DNA of 42,535 nucleotides, from contig NZ_SPFY01000017.1 of assembly GCF_005844325.1 (NCBI RefSeq), positions 1 to 42,535 on the forward strand, read 5' to 3'. Both the position numbers and the translations under genes were made by a program. The stretch comes from Collinsella aerofaciens. GTDB lineage: Bacteria > Actinomycetota > Coriobacteriia > Coriobacteriales > Coriobacteriaceae. This document shows, one piece after another, positions 22,174 to 32,739 of this stretch. The notes under the pieces are model-generated. The model had not been told where the DNA came from. It saw nothing but the letters and a program-made list of their open reading frames with translations, and did no database searches. How positions within the stretch are numbered: position 1 is the first letter of the stretch; every line of letters starts with the position of its first letter.

Positions 22174-24243
22174 ATGTCTTCCCAGATGACGGTTATTATC
22201 GCCGGTATCGTGCTGGTTGTGGCCATCGTGGTCGCGCTGGTCATCATGCGTCGTGGCGATTCCCGTTTTACCTACGATACACAGCATGGAACGGCCCCGC
22301 GCGCCACCGAGGGCGAGGGCAATACCGCGGCGACCGCCTTTAAGGGCCGCTTTTCCATCCTCACCACGGGTGTGGGCGCGATGTTTGCGGCACTTGCCGT
22401 CAAGCTGTGGGGCATGCAGATGGTCTCATCGGACTATTACGAGAAGCAGGCCAATAGTAATCAGACTCGCACCGTTACCACACCCGCTGTGCGCGGCCGC
22501 ATCCTCGACCGCAATGGCGTGGCGCTTGTCCAGAACCGTCCCTCACTTGCTGTCGTGGCCTACCGCGACCTTGCCGAGGATGAGGTTCTGGTTCGCCATC
22601 TTGCCAACGTGCTTGGAATGCCTTATGTGGCGGTCCTTCGCAATATTCAGGACAATACAGAGGGCGCTCAGAGCCTGCATACCATCGCGACGGACGTCCG
22701 TCGCTCCACGGTTGCCTATATCAAGGAACACGCCGGCGAGTTCCCGGGCGTCAAGATTGCCGAGCGTACCGAGCGCCAGTATCCATACGGCGAGACGGCA
22801 TGCCATATCTTGGGCTATACCGGCACCATTACCTCCGAGCAGCTCGAGGCCCAGAATAAGAAAACCTCTGGCGATGATGATGCTTCTGCTGGCAAGATTA
22901 CGTACCAGTCGGGCGATATCGTGGGCCAGGCGGGCGTTGAGAGCTACTACGAAAACCTGCTGCAGGGTATTCGTGGCGAGCAGACCGTCAAGGTCGATGC
23001 CTCGGGCAATGTGACCGGTCAGGCCGGCGCCGTGCCCGCGAAGGCCGGCTCCGACATTAAGCTCACGCTCGACCTTAAGATCCAACAGGCCTGTGAGACG
23101 GCGCTGGCGAGCGCTATCGAGCTTGCCAAGACCACTGGCTACAGCAATGCCGGCAACGGCGCTGTGGTGTGTCTCGATCCCAACAATGGCGAGATCCTGG
23201 GCATGGCGAGCCAGCCCAAGTTCGATCCGTCCGTCTTTATCGGCGGCGTCTCAAATGACGTGTGGACCGAGCTCAATGATGACAAGGGTTCGCACCCGCT
23301 GCTCAACCGCGCCATTAGCGGACAGTACATGTCGGCCTCGACCATCAAGCCGCTCTCGGCACTGGCCGGTCTTGAGTTTGGAACCTACACTTCAACGCAG
23401 ACAACCAACTGCACGGGTTATTGGACGGGTCTGGGCAAGGCTTGGGGCAAGCGCTGCTGGCTGACGTCTGGCCACGGCACCATGACGCTGCAGTCGGGTA
23501 TCGCCAACTCGTGCGACCCCGTCTTCTACGACATGGGTAAGGCGTTCTTTTATGACGAGCAACATCCCGAGGGCCTGCAGGAGGTCTTTCGTCGCTGGGG
23601 CCTAGGCAAGACCTGCGGTATCGATCTGCCGAGTGAGGGCGCGGGTCGTATTCCCGATGCCGAGTGGAAAGAGTCATACTTCACCGACGCCTCTGCCGAG
23701 GACCGCAAGTGGAATGCCGGCGATATGACCAACATTGCTATCGGCCAGGGCGACATCCTGGTGACGCCCCTGCAGATGGCGTGCGCCTATATGGGTCTTG
23801 CCAACGGCGGCAAACAGTACGTGCCTCACGTATTTTTGTCTGCCGTGTCGCGCGATGGCGACGGCGATGCCTATAAGTACAATGGCAAGGGCAAGAAGAA
23901 GCGCCTGGAGGCCAAGATCAACAGCGATTCGGATTTGGCTCTTGTTCGCAACGGCATGCACGACGTGATTTACACGGCATCGACGTCCCTGGCGGCGCAC
24001 TTTGGCACCCTGACGCCGCAGGTATACGGCAAGTCGGGCACGGGCGAGAAAAGTGGCGAGGACGAATACGCGTGGTTCTGCGCCTATGCACCGGCCGATG
24101 ATCCCAAGTATGTCATCGCTACCGTCCTGGAGCAGGGCGGCGGTGGCTCAGATACCGCGATGCATGTCGTGCGCGACGTGCTCGGCGTGATTTATGACGA
24201 GCCCGATACCTCTTCGGCCTCGGGCGATTCTTCGGTTCGATAG
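22174..24243 (+). CDS. mrdA: Penicillin-binding protein 2 (elongasome transpeptidase)
   Basis: A 689-aa class B PBP that cross-links peptidoglycan during elongation as partner of RodA. An N-terminal membrane helix is followed by a second hydrophobic stretch and the pedestal domain (TPAVRGRILDRNGV). The transpeptidase domain has catalytic Ser389 in STIK, SCD as the SxN-type motif, and KSGTG near residue 620 as the KTG box. The start ATG 22174 has GGGAGG upstream. The linker around residues 225-245 (KKTSGDDDASAGK) is an insertion before the Val-Glu pedestal segment. It is followed 9 nt later by rodA. Confidence 0.94.
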   Translation: MSSQMTVIIAGIVLVVAIVVALVIMRRGDSRFTYDTQHGTAPRATEGEGNTAATAFKGRFSILTTGVGAMFAALAVKLWGMQMVSSDYYEKQANSNQTRTVTTPAVRGRILDRNGVALVQNRPSLAVVAYRDLAEDEVLVRHLANVLGMPYVAVLRNIQDNTEGAQSLHTIATDVRRSTVAYIKEHAGEFPGVKIAERTERQYPYGETACHILGYTGTITSEQLEAQNKKTSGDDDASAGKITYQSGDIVGQAGVESYYENLLQGIRGEQTVKVDASGNVTGQAGAVPAKAGSDIKLTLDLKIQQACETALASAIELAKTTGYSNAGNGAVVCLDPNNGEILGMASQPKFDPSVFIGGVSNDVWTELNDDKGSHPLLNRAISGQYMSASTIKPLSALAGLEFGTYTSTQTTNCTGYWTGLGKAWGKRCWLTSGHGTMTLQSGIANSCDPVFYDMGKAFFYDEQHPEGLQEVFRRWGLGKTCGIDLPSEGAGRIPDAEWKESYFTDASAEDRKWNAGDMTNIAIGQGDILVTPLQMACAYMGLANGGKQYVPHVFLSAVSRDGDGDAYKYNGKGKKKRLEAKINSDSDLALVRNGMHDVIYTASTSLAAHFGTLTPQVYGKSGTGEKSGEDEYAWFCAYAPADDPKYVIATVLEQGGGGSDTAMHVVRDVLGVIYDEPDTSSASGDSSVR

Positions 24244-24252
24244 GAGGTTGCG

Positions 24253-25479
24253 ATGGATTTTTCTCCGGCGGATCTGTTCCGTTCAACCAAGACCGGCTCT
24301 CGCAGCAGCCTGGACCGCGTCAACAAGCAACTTTCGGCCTCGCGCGGCACGTTTCGCCAAAAGGTGCATATCGGTGTGCTCGTGGCTACTGTGGCGCTCG
24401 TCGCCTACGGTGCCATCATTATCTGGTCGGCTTCGCAGTTTAAGGCCGATGCTTCGTTCTCGCGCCATTTGCTGGGAATTGGCATCGGAGCGGTGCTGGC
24501 GGTGCTCGTCTGGCGAACCGACCTGCGCGGTATTTCCAATTTCTCGACGGCGTTGCTCGTCATCGACCTGATCGTGATCTTCTCGCCCAAGATTCCGGGT
24601 CTGTCCTATACGGGCGGTCTGGGCATGACGGGCTGGATCAAGATTCCCGGTATCGGCTTGACGTTCCAGCCGGTTGAGCTTGCCAAGCTCATCACCATCT
24701 TCTTTATTGCTACGCTTGGCTCGCAGTATAACGGTCGCATCGATACCGTTCGCGACTACGTCAAGCTCTGCGGCATGCTGTCTATTCCGTTTTTGGCCGT
24801 CGTTGCCATGGGTGACCTGGGCTCGGGCCTGGTCGTGCTGGTTTCGGGCGCCATCGTCATCTGCATGAGCGGTGCACGCCGCGAATGGGTGCTGTCGACC
24901 CTGGCCCTGCTCGTGGGCCTGGTGGCCCTCGTCCTGGCGCTTGATTCGGTCTTTGATTCGTTGCTCGGCCACGATGTGCTCATCAAGCAGTATCAGATGA
25001 ACCGTCTGACGGTCTTTATCGACCCCGATAATGCCGATTCGGACGATGCCTACAACCTGCAGCAGTCGCTTATCGCCGTTGGCTCGGGCGGCTTCTTTGG
25101 TAAGGGCCTGGGGCATGCGACGCAGTCGGCCGGCGGCTTTCTGCCTGAGTTCCACACCGACTTCGTCTTCGCCTTCCTGTCCGAGACCTTTGGCTTTTGC
25201 GGTTCCTTTTTGCTCCTGTGCCTCTACGTGCTGCTGATCTTTTCGACGATTCGCGTCGCCTTTAAGTGCGAGTCGCTGTTTTTGCGTCTTTCGTGTGTGG
25301 GCATCGTTGGCATGTGGGCGTTCCAGACTTTCGAAAACATCGGCATGTGCATCGGCATGATGCCGATTACCGGTATTCCGCTACCGTTTATTAGCTTCGG
25401 TTCGTCTTCGATGATGATTCAGCTGCTGACGGTGGGTATCGTACAATCCATATGGCGGCATCGTTCGGGCGCCGCGTAA
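24253..25479 (+). CDS. rodA: SEDS peptidoglycan polymerase RodA
   Basis: A 408-aa glycosyltransferase that polymerises lipid II, working with the preceding PBP2. About ten hydrophobic helices are visible. Family motifs include GMTGWIKIPGIGLTFQPVELAKL, GDLGSGLV, the YQMNRLTVFIDPD segment and the C-terminal GMMPITGIPLPFISFGSSSM. The 50-residue polar N-terminus before the first helix is longer than in many RodA proteins. The start ATG has TAGGAGG upstream. The genetic pairing with mrdA supports RodA over FtsW. Confidence 0.94.
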   Translation: MDFSPADLFRSTKTGSRSSLDRVNKQLSASRGTFRQKVHIGVLVATVALVAYGAIIIWSASQFKADASFSRHLLGIGIGAVLAVLVWRTDLRGISNFSTALLVIDLIVIFSPKIPGLSYTGGLGMTGWIKIPGIGLTFQPVELAKLITIFFIATLGSQYNGRIDTVRDYVKLCGMLSIPFLAVVAMGDLGSGLVVLVSGAIVICMSGARREWVLSTLALLVGLVALVLALDSVFDSLLGHDVLIKQYQMNRLTVFIDPDNADSDDAYNLQQSLIAVGSGGFFGKGLGHATQSAGGFLPEFHTDFVFAFLSETFGFCGSFLLLCLYVLLIFSTIRVAFKCESLFLRLSCVGIVGMWAFQTFENIGMCIGMMPITGIPLPFISFGSSSMMIQLLTVGIVQSIWRHRSGAA

Positions 25480-25497
25480 CCGCTGGAGGGGTTTGCT

Positions 25498-26427
25498 ATG
25501 AAAATTCCCGTAGATAAGCTGACCCGCGCTTTTAAGATGGGCGCGTCCGTTAAGAAGGATTCCGATACGCCGGTGCGCGTCTCGGTCTATCTGGATTCGT
25601 CCGCCTCGCGCTTTCTGGCCGAGACGGTGCGTGACGCCTTTGTGCCGCAGACGACCTCGGGCATTGTGCGCGTCGAGCGTCTGGGGGAGGAGCGAATTGC
25701 TCCAAAGACCGATACCGATGTGGTGCTGGTGCTCTCGTGTGGTTCCGACCGCTTGGAGAGTGCCGTGCAGGAGCTCGTGATCGCCGGCGCGCCCGTGTGC
25801 GTGCTTGCCGAGTCTGCTGTGGAGGTGCCGTTTATCGAGGAGTCCACGCCCATGCTCGGCGTGGTGGCGGCAATCGATAAGACGTATCTGCTCGAGACGC
25901 TTGCCCGCTGGATTCTCGATCGCACCGACAAGGAAACGGCTTTTGCGGCGAACTTTGCCTTCATGCGCATCGCGGCGGCCAACCGTATCATCACCTCGTG
26001 CGCGCTCACCAATATGGCGACCGGTGCACTGGTGTTTTTGCCGGGCGCCGATTATCCCGTTATGGCGCTGGCGCAGGTGGGCATGCTCTTTGAGCTCGCT
26101 GCCGTCTTTGGACGCGGCATTAAACCCGAGCGTGGCTACGAGGTCGCGGGCGTGCTTGCCGGCGGTCTTGTGATCCGCGCGGTCACCCGCGCGCTCGTCA
26201 AGCAGACGCCGCATATTGGGTTTGCCGTCAAGGCGCTCACTGCTGCCGCGGGCACCTATGGCATGGGCCGTGCGCTCGTTTCGCTCTACGAGCGCGATGT
26301 CGACTACAGCCGTGCCAATGAGGTGGTCACTGCCACGTTTTCCCGCGTTCGCGATCTTGTGACCACGGTCGCGGGCGCTACCCGTCCTATGGCGTCCTAC
26401 CAGGACGCATCAGATCTCGCTGCTTAG
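25498..26427 (+). CDS. DUF697-like membrane protein in the mre operon, function unknown
   Basis: A 309-aa protein. The first 150 residues form a soluble alpha/beta region (VRVSVYLDSSASRFLAETV, TDVVLVLSCGSDRLE, VCVLAES) that resembles a degenerate P-loop NTPase-like fold without Walker A. The second half has hydrophobic helices with LPGADYPVMALAQVGMLFEL, which recalls the DUF697 family often attached to GTPases. Alternatively it could be an unrelated Coriobacteria-specific membrane protein. The start ATG 25498 lies 18 nt after rodA and follows GGAGGGG. Co-transcription with the elongasome is likely, but no function can be assigned. Confidence 0.75.
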   Translation: MKIPVDKLTRAFKMGASVKKDSDTPVRVSVYLDSSASRFLAETVRDAFVPQTTSGIVRVERLGEERIAPKTDTDVVLVLSCGSDRLESAVQELVIAGAPVCVLAESAVEVPFIEESTPMLGVVAAIDKTYLLETLARWILDRTDKETAFAANFAFMRIAAANRIITSCALTNMATGALVFLPGADYPVMALAQVGMLFELAAVFGRGIKPERGYEVAGVLAGGLVIRAVTRALVKQTPHIGFAVKALTAAAGTYGMGRALVSLYERDVDYSRANEVVTATFSRVRDLVTTVAGATRPMASYQDASDLAA

Positions 26428-26437
26428 GGGTTTTCCG

Positions 26438-28315
26438 TTGCGCGTTCCGTACCAAGATTGTTTTCATTTAATTGAGCCGTTGCTCGCCAAGGTCGAGAAG
26501 CCGAGCCGCTATATCGATCACGAGTGGGGCACGCTTTCCAAGGCCGATGCCGACTACCGTTGCTGCCTGATCTACCCGGATGTGTACGAGGTTGGTCTGC
26601 CCAACCAGGGCATCGCCATCCTCTACAACATCCTTAACCAGGCCGAGGGCATCTCCTGCGAGCGCGGCTATGTGCCGTGGCCCGATATGGGCGACGCCAT
26701 GCGCGAGGCGGGTATTCCGCTGCTATCGCTCGAGGGTGCAGCGCCGGTCGCTTCGTTTGATATCGTCGGTCTGCATGTGCCGCACGAGATGGCGGTGACG
26801 AACTTCCTCGAGGCTTTGGACCTCGCTGGCATTCCGCTGTTAGCGGCCGACCGAGGTGAAGACGACCCAATCATCATCGCCGGCGGTCCCTCGGTGTACA
26901 ACCCCGAGCCGTACGCGGCCTTCTTCGATGCCATCCTCATCGGTGAGGGCGAGGAATCGCTGCTCGAGACCTGCCAGCTGCATCGCCGCCTGCGTGACGA
27001 AGGGGTCCCGCGCGCGCAGATTGTCGAGCAGCTTGCATCCATTGCCGGCAACTACGTGCCGTCGCTCTATGAGGTTCGTCATGACGAGCCCTGCTCGCCG
27101 CATGGCTACACCGTGCCACGTGAGGGCAAGGATGCGCCGACCGTGGTCTACAAGCGCGTCGTCGAGGATTTCGGCGCCACGAATCCGCTGTCGCAGTCGT
27201 GCGTGCCCTATGCGCAGCTGGTTCACGACCGCCTGTCTATCGAGATCCTGCGCGGCTGCGCCCGCGGCTGTCGTTTTTGCCAGGCCGGCATGACGTATCG
27301 CCCGGTGCGCGAGCGCTCGGCCGACCAGATCGTCTCGTCGGTGATTCAGGGCCTGGAAAAGACTGGCTATGACGAGGTGTCGCTGACCTCGCTCTCCACG
27401 ACCGACCACTCCTGCATTCGCGACGTGCTCGGCAGGCTCAACCGTCGCCTGGAGGATACGGGTATTCGCGTGTCTATTCCGTCGCAGCGCCTGGATTCGT
27501 TTGGCGTGGATATGGCCGAGTCGGTCGCCGGCGAAAAGAAGGGCGGACTAACGTTCGCGCCCGAGGCCGGCAGCCAGCGCATGCGCGACATCATTAACAA
27601 GAACGTGACCGAGGAGGACCTGGACCGTGCGGCCAAGGCGGCCTTCGAGGCCGGTTGGAACCGCATGAAGCTCTACTTTATGATGGGCCTTCCCGGCGAG
27701 CGCGATGAGGACATCGTGGCCATCGCCAATCTGGCCGATCACGTGCTGGAGCTCGGTCGTTCCGTGGTGCCCAAGGCTCGTCGCGGCTCGATTTCGGTGT
27801 CGATCTCGGTTTCGGTCTTTATCCCCAAGGCTGCCACGCCGTTCCAGTGGTGCCCGCAGCTCGACTACGACGACGTCAAGCGTCGCCAGAAGCTGCTTAT
27901 CACGAGCGTTCGCAACCGTGCCGTCCGCGTGCATTACCACGATGCCGAGACCTCGCTCATCGAGGCCGCGCTTTCCCGCGCCGGTCGTGACATGACGCCC
28001 GTCATCATCGATGCTTGGCGCTCGGGCTCTCGCTTTGACGCCTGGGTAGAGCATTTCTCGCTCGATAACTGGAAGGAAGCTGCTGCCAAAAACGGCATCG
28101 ACCTCAATGAGCTCGTGCACCTGCCCTACGAGTTGGACTGGCGCCTGCCGTGGGAGCACGTGAGCCCCGGCTGCACGCGCGGCTTCCTCGAGCGCGAGTA
28201 CCGTCGCTCGCTCGAGGGCGTCACGACTCCCGACTGTACCCGCACGTCGTGCACCGGCTGCGGGATCTGCCCCACGCTCCACGCCAAGAATGTATTGATG
28301 GGTGATCGCGCATGA
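26438..28315 (+). CDS. B12-binding-domain radical SAM protein (TIGR03960-like)
   Basis: A 625-aa radical SAM enzyme. The N-terminal 200 residues resemble the cobalamin-binding-like domain (YEVGLPNQGIAILYNIL). The 4Fe-4S motif is CARGCRFCQAG. Downstream SAM-domain features include TFAPEAGSQRMRDIINKN and MMGLPGERDEDI. The C-terminus carries extra cysteines (CTRTSCTGCGICPTL) that could hold another cluster. The start is TTG 26438. It overlaps the next gene by 4 nt (ATGA). This two-gene pair is widespread in Gram-positives near rplU, but I know of no settled substrate. Confidence 0.88.
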   Translation: MRVPYQDCFHLIEPLLAKVEKPSRYIDHEWGTLSKADADYRCCLIYPDVYEVGLPNQGIAILYNILNQAEGISCERGYVPWPDMGDAMREAGIPLLSLEGAAPVASFDIVGLHVPHEMAVTNFLEALDLAGIPLLAADRGEDDPIIIAGGPSVYNPEPYAAFFDAILIGEGEESLLETCQLHRRLRDEGVPRAQIVEQLASIAGNYVPSLYEVRHDEPCSPHGYTVPREGKDAPTVVYKRVVEDFGATNPLSQSCVPYAQLVHDRLSIEILRGCARGCRFCQAGMTYRPVRERSADQIVSSVIQGLEKTGYDEVSLTSLSTTDHSCIRDVLGRLNRRLEDTGIRVSIPSQRLDSFGVDMAESVAGEKKGGLTFAPEAGSQRMRDIINKNVTEEDLDRAAKAAFEAGWNRMKLYFMMGLPGERDEDIVAIANLADHVLELGRSVVPKARRGSISVSISVSVFIPKAATPFQWCPQLDYDDVKRRQKLLITSVRNRAVRVHYHDAETSLIEAALSRAGRDMTPVIIDAWRSGSRFDAWVEHFSLDNWKEAAAKNGIDLNELVHLPYELDWRLPWEHVSPGCTRGFLEREYRRSLEGVTTPDCTRTSCTGCGICPTLHAKNVLMGDRA

Positions 28316-29124
28316 GTGAGCGCCTGACCGACAACCCCTCGCTCTTTAGACTTCGTGTTCGCTATGGCAAGCGCGATCGCCTTAAGTACCTGGGCCATCT
28401 CGAAGTAATCCATACCATTGAGCGCATCGTGCGCCGTGCGGGACTTCCCTATGCCGTCACGCAGGGCTTCTCTCCGCACATGCGCGTGGGCTTCTCTTCG
28501 GCGCTGCCGGTGGGTACGTCGTCGACCTGCGAGTGGTATGACCTGTTTATGACCGAGTTCGTGGCGCTCGACGAGGCGTTTGGGCGCCTGGCTGCGGCGT
28601 CTCCGGCCGATCTGGCGCCCATCGAGGCGGCGTACATCGACGTGCGCACGCCGGCGTTGACGGCGCAGCTCACGCGCCTGTCGTATCGCATCGACCTGCA
28701 CTTGGATCCCGAGGCGCCCGTAAGCGCCGACGAGGTGCGTCGTGCGATCGACACGCTGCGCGCGGGCCACGGCATCGACTACGCGCGCGGCAAAAAGAGC
28801 AAGCGCTTGGATTTGGATCACACGCTCGTGGGCTATGAGCTCACGGCGGGGGAGCGCCCGGACCATTTGGTGCTCATGCTCGACACCCATGCCGACAACG
28901 AGGGCTCCATGCGTCCGGAAATTTTGCTTTCTGCTGCTGATGTTTTGTTGCAGGGCTTGACCCCGGGCGTGGATGCACCTATTGTTTCCACCGGTATGCA
29001 AGACCTCGTGACCATCTGCTCCTACGATGTCGAGCGTCAGAATCAAGCATGCGAGGACGACGAGGGCCGACTCGTCAGCCCCATACCTGTGCGAACTTGT
29101 GGATTTGCTCCACATACTCGTTGA
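28312..29124 (+). CDS. Radical SAM-associated protein (TIGR03936 / DUF2344-like)
   Basis: A 270-aa partner of the preceding radical SAM enzyme. The typical opening FRLRVRYGKRDRLKYLGHLEV and QGFSPHMRVGFSSALPVGTSS match DUF2344. No cysteine cluster is present, so it is not itself a radical SAM enzyme. In some genomes the two are one polypeptide, which supports joint function. The 4-nt overlap implies translational coupling. The rplU promoter -35 overlaps its stop codon. Confidence 0.87.
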   Translation: MSERLTDNPSLFRLRVRYGKRDRLKYLGHLEVIHTIERIVRRAGLPYAVTQGFSPHMRVGFSSALPVGTSSTCEWYDLFMTEFVALDEAFGRLAAASPADLAPIEAAYIDVRTPALTAQLTRLSYRIDLHLDPEAPVSADEVRRAIDTLRAGHGIDYARGKKSKRLDLDHTLVGYELTAGERPDHLVLMLDTHADNEGSMRPEILLSAADVLLQGLTPGVDAPIVSTGMQDLVTICSYDVERQNQACEDDEGRLVSPIPVRTCGFAPHTR

Positions 29125-29149
29125 CGGGGGTATTTTCGCCTGCTACTAT
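29121..29149 (+). promoter_or_regulatory. Promoter of rplU-rpmA
   Basis: TTGACG (29121-29126) and TACTAT (29144-29149) with a 17-nt spacer form a near-consensus sigma-70 type promoter, 42 nt before rplU. Confidence 0.75.
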
Positions 29150-29191
29150 ATTCGGCTGTTGCACTAACTGATGCATGAAGGGCAAGTAAAC

Positions 29192-29566
29192 ATGTACGCA
29201 ATCGTTAACACGGGCGGCAAGCAGTACAAGGTCGCCACCGACGATGTCATCACCGTCGAGAAGATCGAGGGCAATGAGGGCGACAAGGTCACCCTGCCGG
29301 TTATCTTCCTCAACGATGGTAAGAAGATCGTCACCGATCCCGACAAGCTGGCCAAGGCCAAGGTTACCGCTCAGATCGTTGAGCAGTTCAAGGGCGAGAA
29401 GCAGCTGGTCTTCAAGTTCCACAAGCGCAAGCGCTATCGTCGTCTGAAGGGTCACCGTCAGCAGCTCACCAAGCTGAAGATCGTGAAGGTTCAGGCTACC
29501 TCCCGCGCCAAGAAGGCTGTCAAGGCAGAGGCTGAGGCTGTTGCCGAGGCTCCCGTCGCCGAGTAG
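29192..29566 (+). CDS. rplU: 50S ribosomal protein L21 (bL21)
   Basis: A 124-aa large-subunit protein. MYAIVNTGGKQYKV is the canonical N-terminus and KRRRYRRLKGHRQ-like residues (KRKRYRRLKGHRQQLTKLKI) mark the RNA-binding C-terminal part. It ends in a 20-residue Ala/Glu/Val tail beyond the usual L21 end. The start is ATG 29192 with GAAGGG upstream; the in-frame ATG 29171 only covers that ribosome binding site. rpmA follows after 33 nt with no cysteine-protease (Prp/YsxB) gene between. Confidence 0.96.
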   Translation: MYAIVNTGGKQYKVATDDVITVEKIEGNEGDKVTLPVIFLNDGKKIVTDPDKLAKAKVTAQIVEQFKGEKQLVFKFHKRKRYRRLKGHRQQLTKLKIVKVQATSRAKKAVKAEAEAVAEAPVAE

Positions 29567-29599
29567 ATTACACTCGTAACGAAAGAGTAGGTATACACA

Positions 29600-29857
29600 A
29601 TGGCACACAAAAAAGGACTCGGTTCCTCCCGTAATGGCCGTGACTCCCGCGGTCAGCGCCTTGGCACGAAGCGCTATGCCGGCCAGACGGTAACCACGGG
29701 CACGATTCTCGTCCGTCAGCACGGCACGCACATCCACCCGGGTGAGAACGTTGGCCGTGGTAAGGACGACACGCTGTTCGCGCTGGTCGACGGTACCGTT
29801 GAGTTCCACAAGGGTATCAAGCACAGGGTCAGCGTACGCCCGCTCGCGAACGCGTAA
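29600..29857 (+). CDS. rpmA: 50S ribosomal protein L27 (bL27)
   Basis: An 85-aa large-subunit protein that contributes to the peptidyl-transferase centre. It begins [16 protein letters not shown], so the conserved N-terminus is directly exposed and lacks the cleavable extension of Firmicutes L27. This agrees with the absence of the Prp protease gene beside it. A terminator follows. Confidence 0.97.
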   Translation: MAHKKGLGSSRNGRDSRGQRLGTKRYAGQTVTTGTILVRQHGTHIHPGENVGRGKDDTLFALVDGTVEFHKGIKHRVSVRPLANA

Positions 29858-29882
29858 TTCACCCTTCATAGAGCACATATGT

Positions 29883-29926
29883 GGGAGGCACTTGAGTTTT
29901 AGGATTCAAGGGTCTCCCTCTTTTTT
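29883..29926 (+). terminator. Terminator between rpmA and obg
   Basis: A 13-position stem (29883-29895 with 29906-29918, one mismatch and one G-T pair) has a 10-nt loop and runs into TCTTTTTT. It would separate rplU-rpmA from obg, or reduce obg expression. Confidence 0.8.
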
Positions 29927-29930
29927 GTAG

Positions 29931-31409
<1,479 letters not shown>

Positions 31410-31412
31410 GCC

Positions 31413-32090
31413 ATGTCGCTGCGCGGTGGAATCGGTCTGCCCGAGCTTCCTCTAGAGGACGGGCAGGAGTTTAGGCTCGGCATTATGGGTGGCACCTTTG
31501 ATCCCATCCATTACGGGCACCTGGTGACCGCCGAGCAGGCGCGCGAGTCGCTCGACTTGGACGCTGTGCTCTTTATGCCGGCGGGCTCTCCTGCCTTTAA
31601 GCTTGACAAGCCGGTGACGCCTGCCGAGGACCGTTATGCCATGACGGTCCTCGCCACCGCCGCGAACCCGGCCTTTTTGGCGAGCCGGTTCGAGATCGAC
31701 CGTCCGGGTGTAACCTATACGGCCGATACGCTTCATGCCCTTCGCGACTTTTACCCGTCGCAGGTAAAGCTCTACTTTATTACGGGCGCCGACGCGATTA
31801 TCGATATTGTGACTTGGCATGATGCCGAACGAATCGCTGAGCTTGCTACCTTTATTGCGGCGACGCGACCGGGCTTTGATATCGATACGGCGCGTGCCCG
31901 AATCAAAGAGTCGGGGCTGCCGTTCGACGTGCGCTATATTCAGATTCCGGCGCTGGCGATCAGCTCGACGAACATTCGCAAGCGTGTTGCCCGTGGTATG
32001 AGCGTGCGCTATCTTACGAGCGAGTCCGTGCTCGGCTACATTCGCAAACGCAGGCTATATGCCGATTTGGGCCAAGAAGATTTTGAGTGA
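31413..32090 (+). CDS. nadD: Nicotinate-nucleotide adenylyltransferase
   Basis: A 225-aa enzyme that adenylates nicotinate mononucleotide in NAD synthesis. It shows GGTFDPIHYGHL (nucleotidyltransferase HxGH-type motif) and ISSTNIRKRV. About 25 residues precede the first motif (SLRGGIGLPELPLEDGQEF), somewhat more than usual. ATG 31413 lies 3 nt after obg. The obg-nadD-yqeK-rsfS order is common in Gram-positives. Confidence 0.93.
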   Translation: MSLRGGIGLPELPLEDGQEFRLGIMGGTFDPIHYGHLVTAEQARESLDLDAVLFMPAGSPAFKLDKPVTPAEDRYAMTVLATAANPAFLASRFEIDRPGVTYTADTLHALRDFYPSQVKLYFITGADAIIDIVTWHDAERIAELATFIAATRPGFDIDTARARIKESGLPFDVRYIQIPALAISSTNIRKRVARGMSVRYLTSESVLGYIRKRRLYADLGQEDFE

Positions 32091-32102
32091 TGGGGGTCTA
32101 CG

Positions 32103-32711
32103 TTGTCGGTAGAGGATCAGTTTGAGGGCGATGAGCGCGCGCTGCTCAAGCGCATTCAAGAGCTGCTCGATGTTCGCATGAAGGATAAGCGCAAGCGCTA
32201 TGTGCATTCGCTGGGTGTTGCCGAGACCGCACTTCATCTGGCCGAGGTCTACGGCGTTGACCGCTTTGATGCCGCTGCCGCCGGCCTGATCCATGACTGG
32301 GACAAAGTGCTCTCCGACGACGAGCTGGTCACGCGCGCTCTGCATTACGGCATTAAGATTGCCGGCTCTCCTTCCGCCGCGACGCCGCTTTTGCATGGCC
32401 CAGTTGCCGCCTATGAGCTTCCGCAGCTTTTTCCCGGGCTGTCGCCGGCGGTCTTTCAGGCTGTCGACCGTCACACCGTGGGAGCTTGCGACATGACGCC
32501 GCTCGATATGGTGGTCTTTGTGGCCGATGTCATCGAGCCCAACCGCCACGGCGACTATGCGCATGCGCTGCGCAAGATGGTGGGGGAGTCGACGCTCGAT
32601 GAGTTGTTCTTCTCCTGTTTTGCGCAGGGTTTGGTCTATGTGATCCAGTCCGGGCGTTATCTTTATCCCACGGCTATTACGATTTACAACCATTACGCCC
32701 AGCTACGCTAG
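32103..32711 (+). CDS. yqeK: HD-domain hydrolase YqeK (Ap4A hydrolase family)
   Basis: A 202-aa HD phosphohydrolase. Family members hydrolyse diadenosine tetraphosphate to two ADP. Metal ligands appear in RYVHSLGVAETALHLAE and LIHDWDK, with a later HTVG segment and VADVIEPNR. The start is TTG 32103, with GGGGG upstream. It is placed between nadD and rsfS as expected. Confidence 0.9.
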   Translation: MSVEDQFEGDERALLKRIQELLDVRMKDKRKRYVHSLGVAETALHLAEVYGVDRFDAAAAGLIHDWDKVLSDDELVTRALHYGIKIAGSPSAATPLLHGPVAAYELPQLFPGLSPAVFQAVDRHTVGACDMTPLDMVVFVADVIEPNRHGDYAHALRKMVGESTLDELFFSCFAQGLVYVIQSGRYLYPTAITIYNHYAQLR

Positions 32712-32739
32712 CTCGGGTGCGTCTAGAAAGAGGTATTCC

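Noticed and set aside
29125-29191. L21 leader regulatory structure before rplU
   Set aside because: The region between the promoter and ribosome binding site is only about 30 nt and shows no convincing stem beyond chance pairings.
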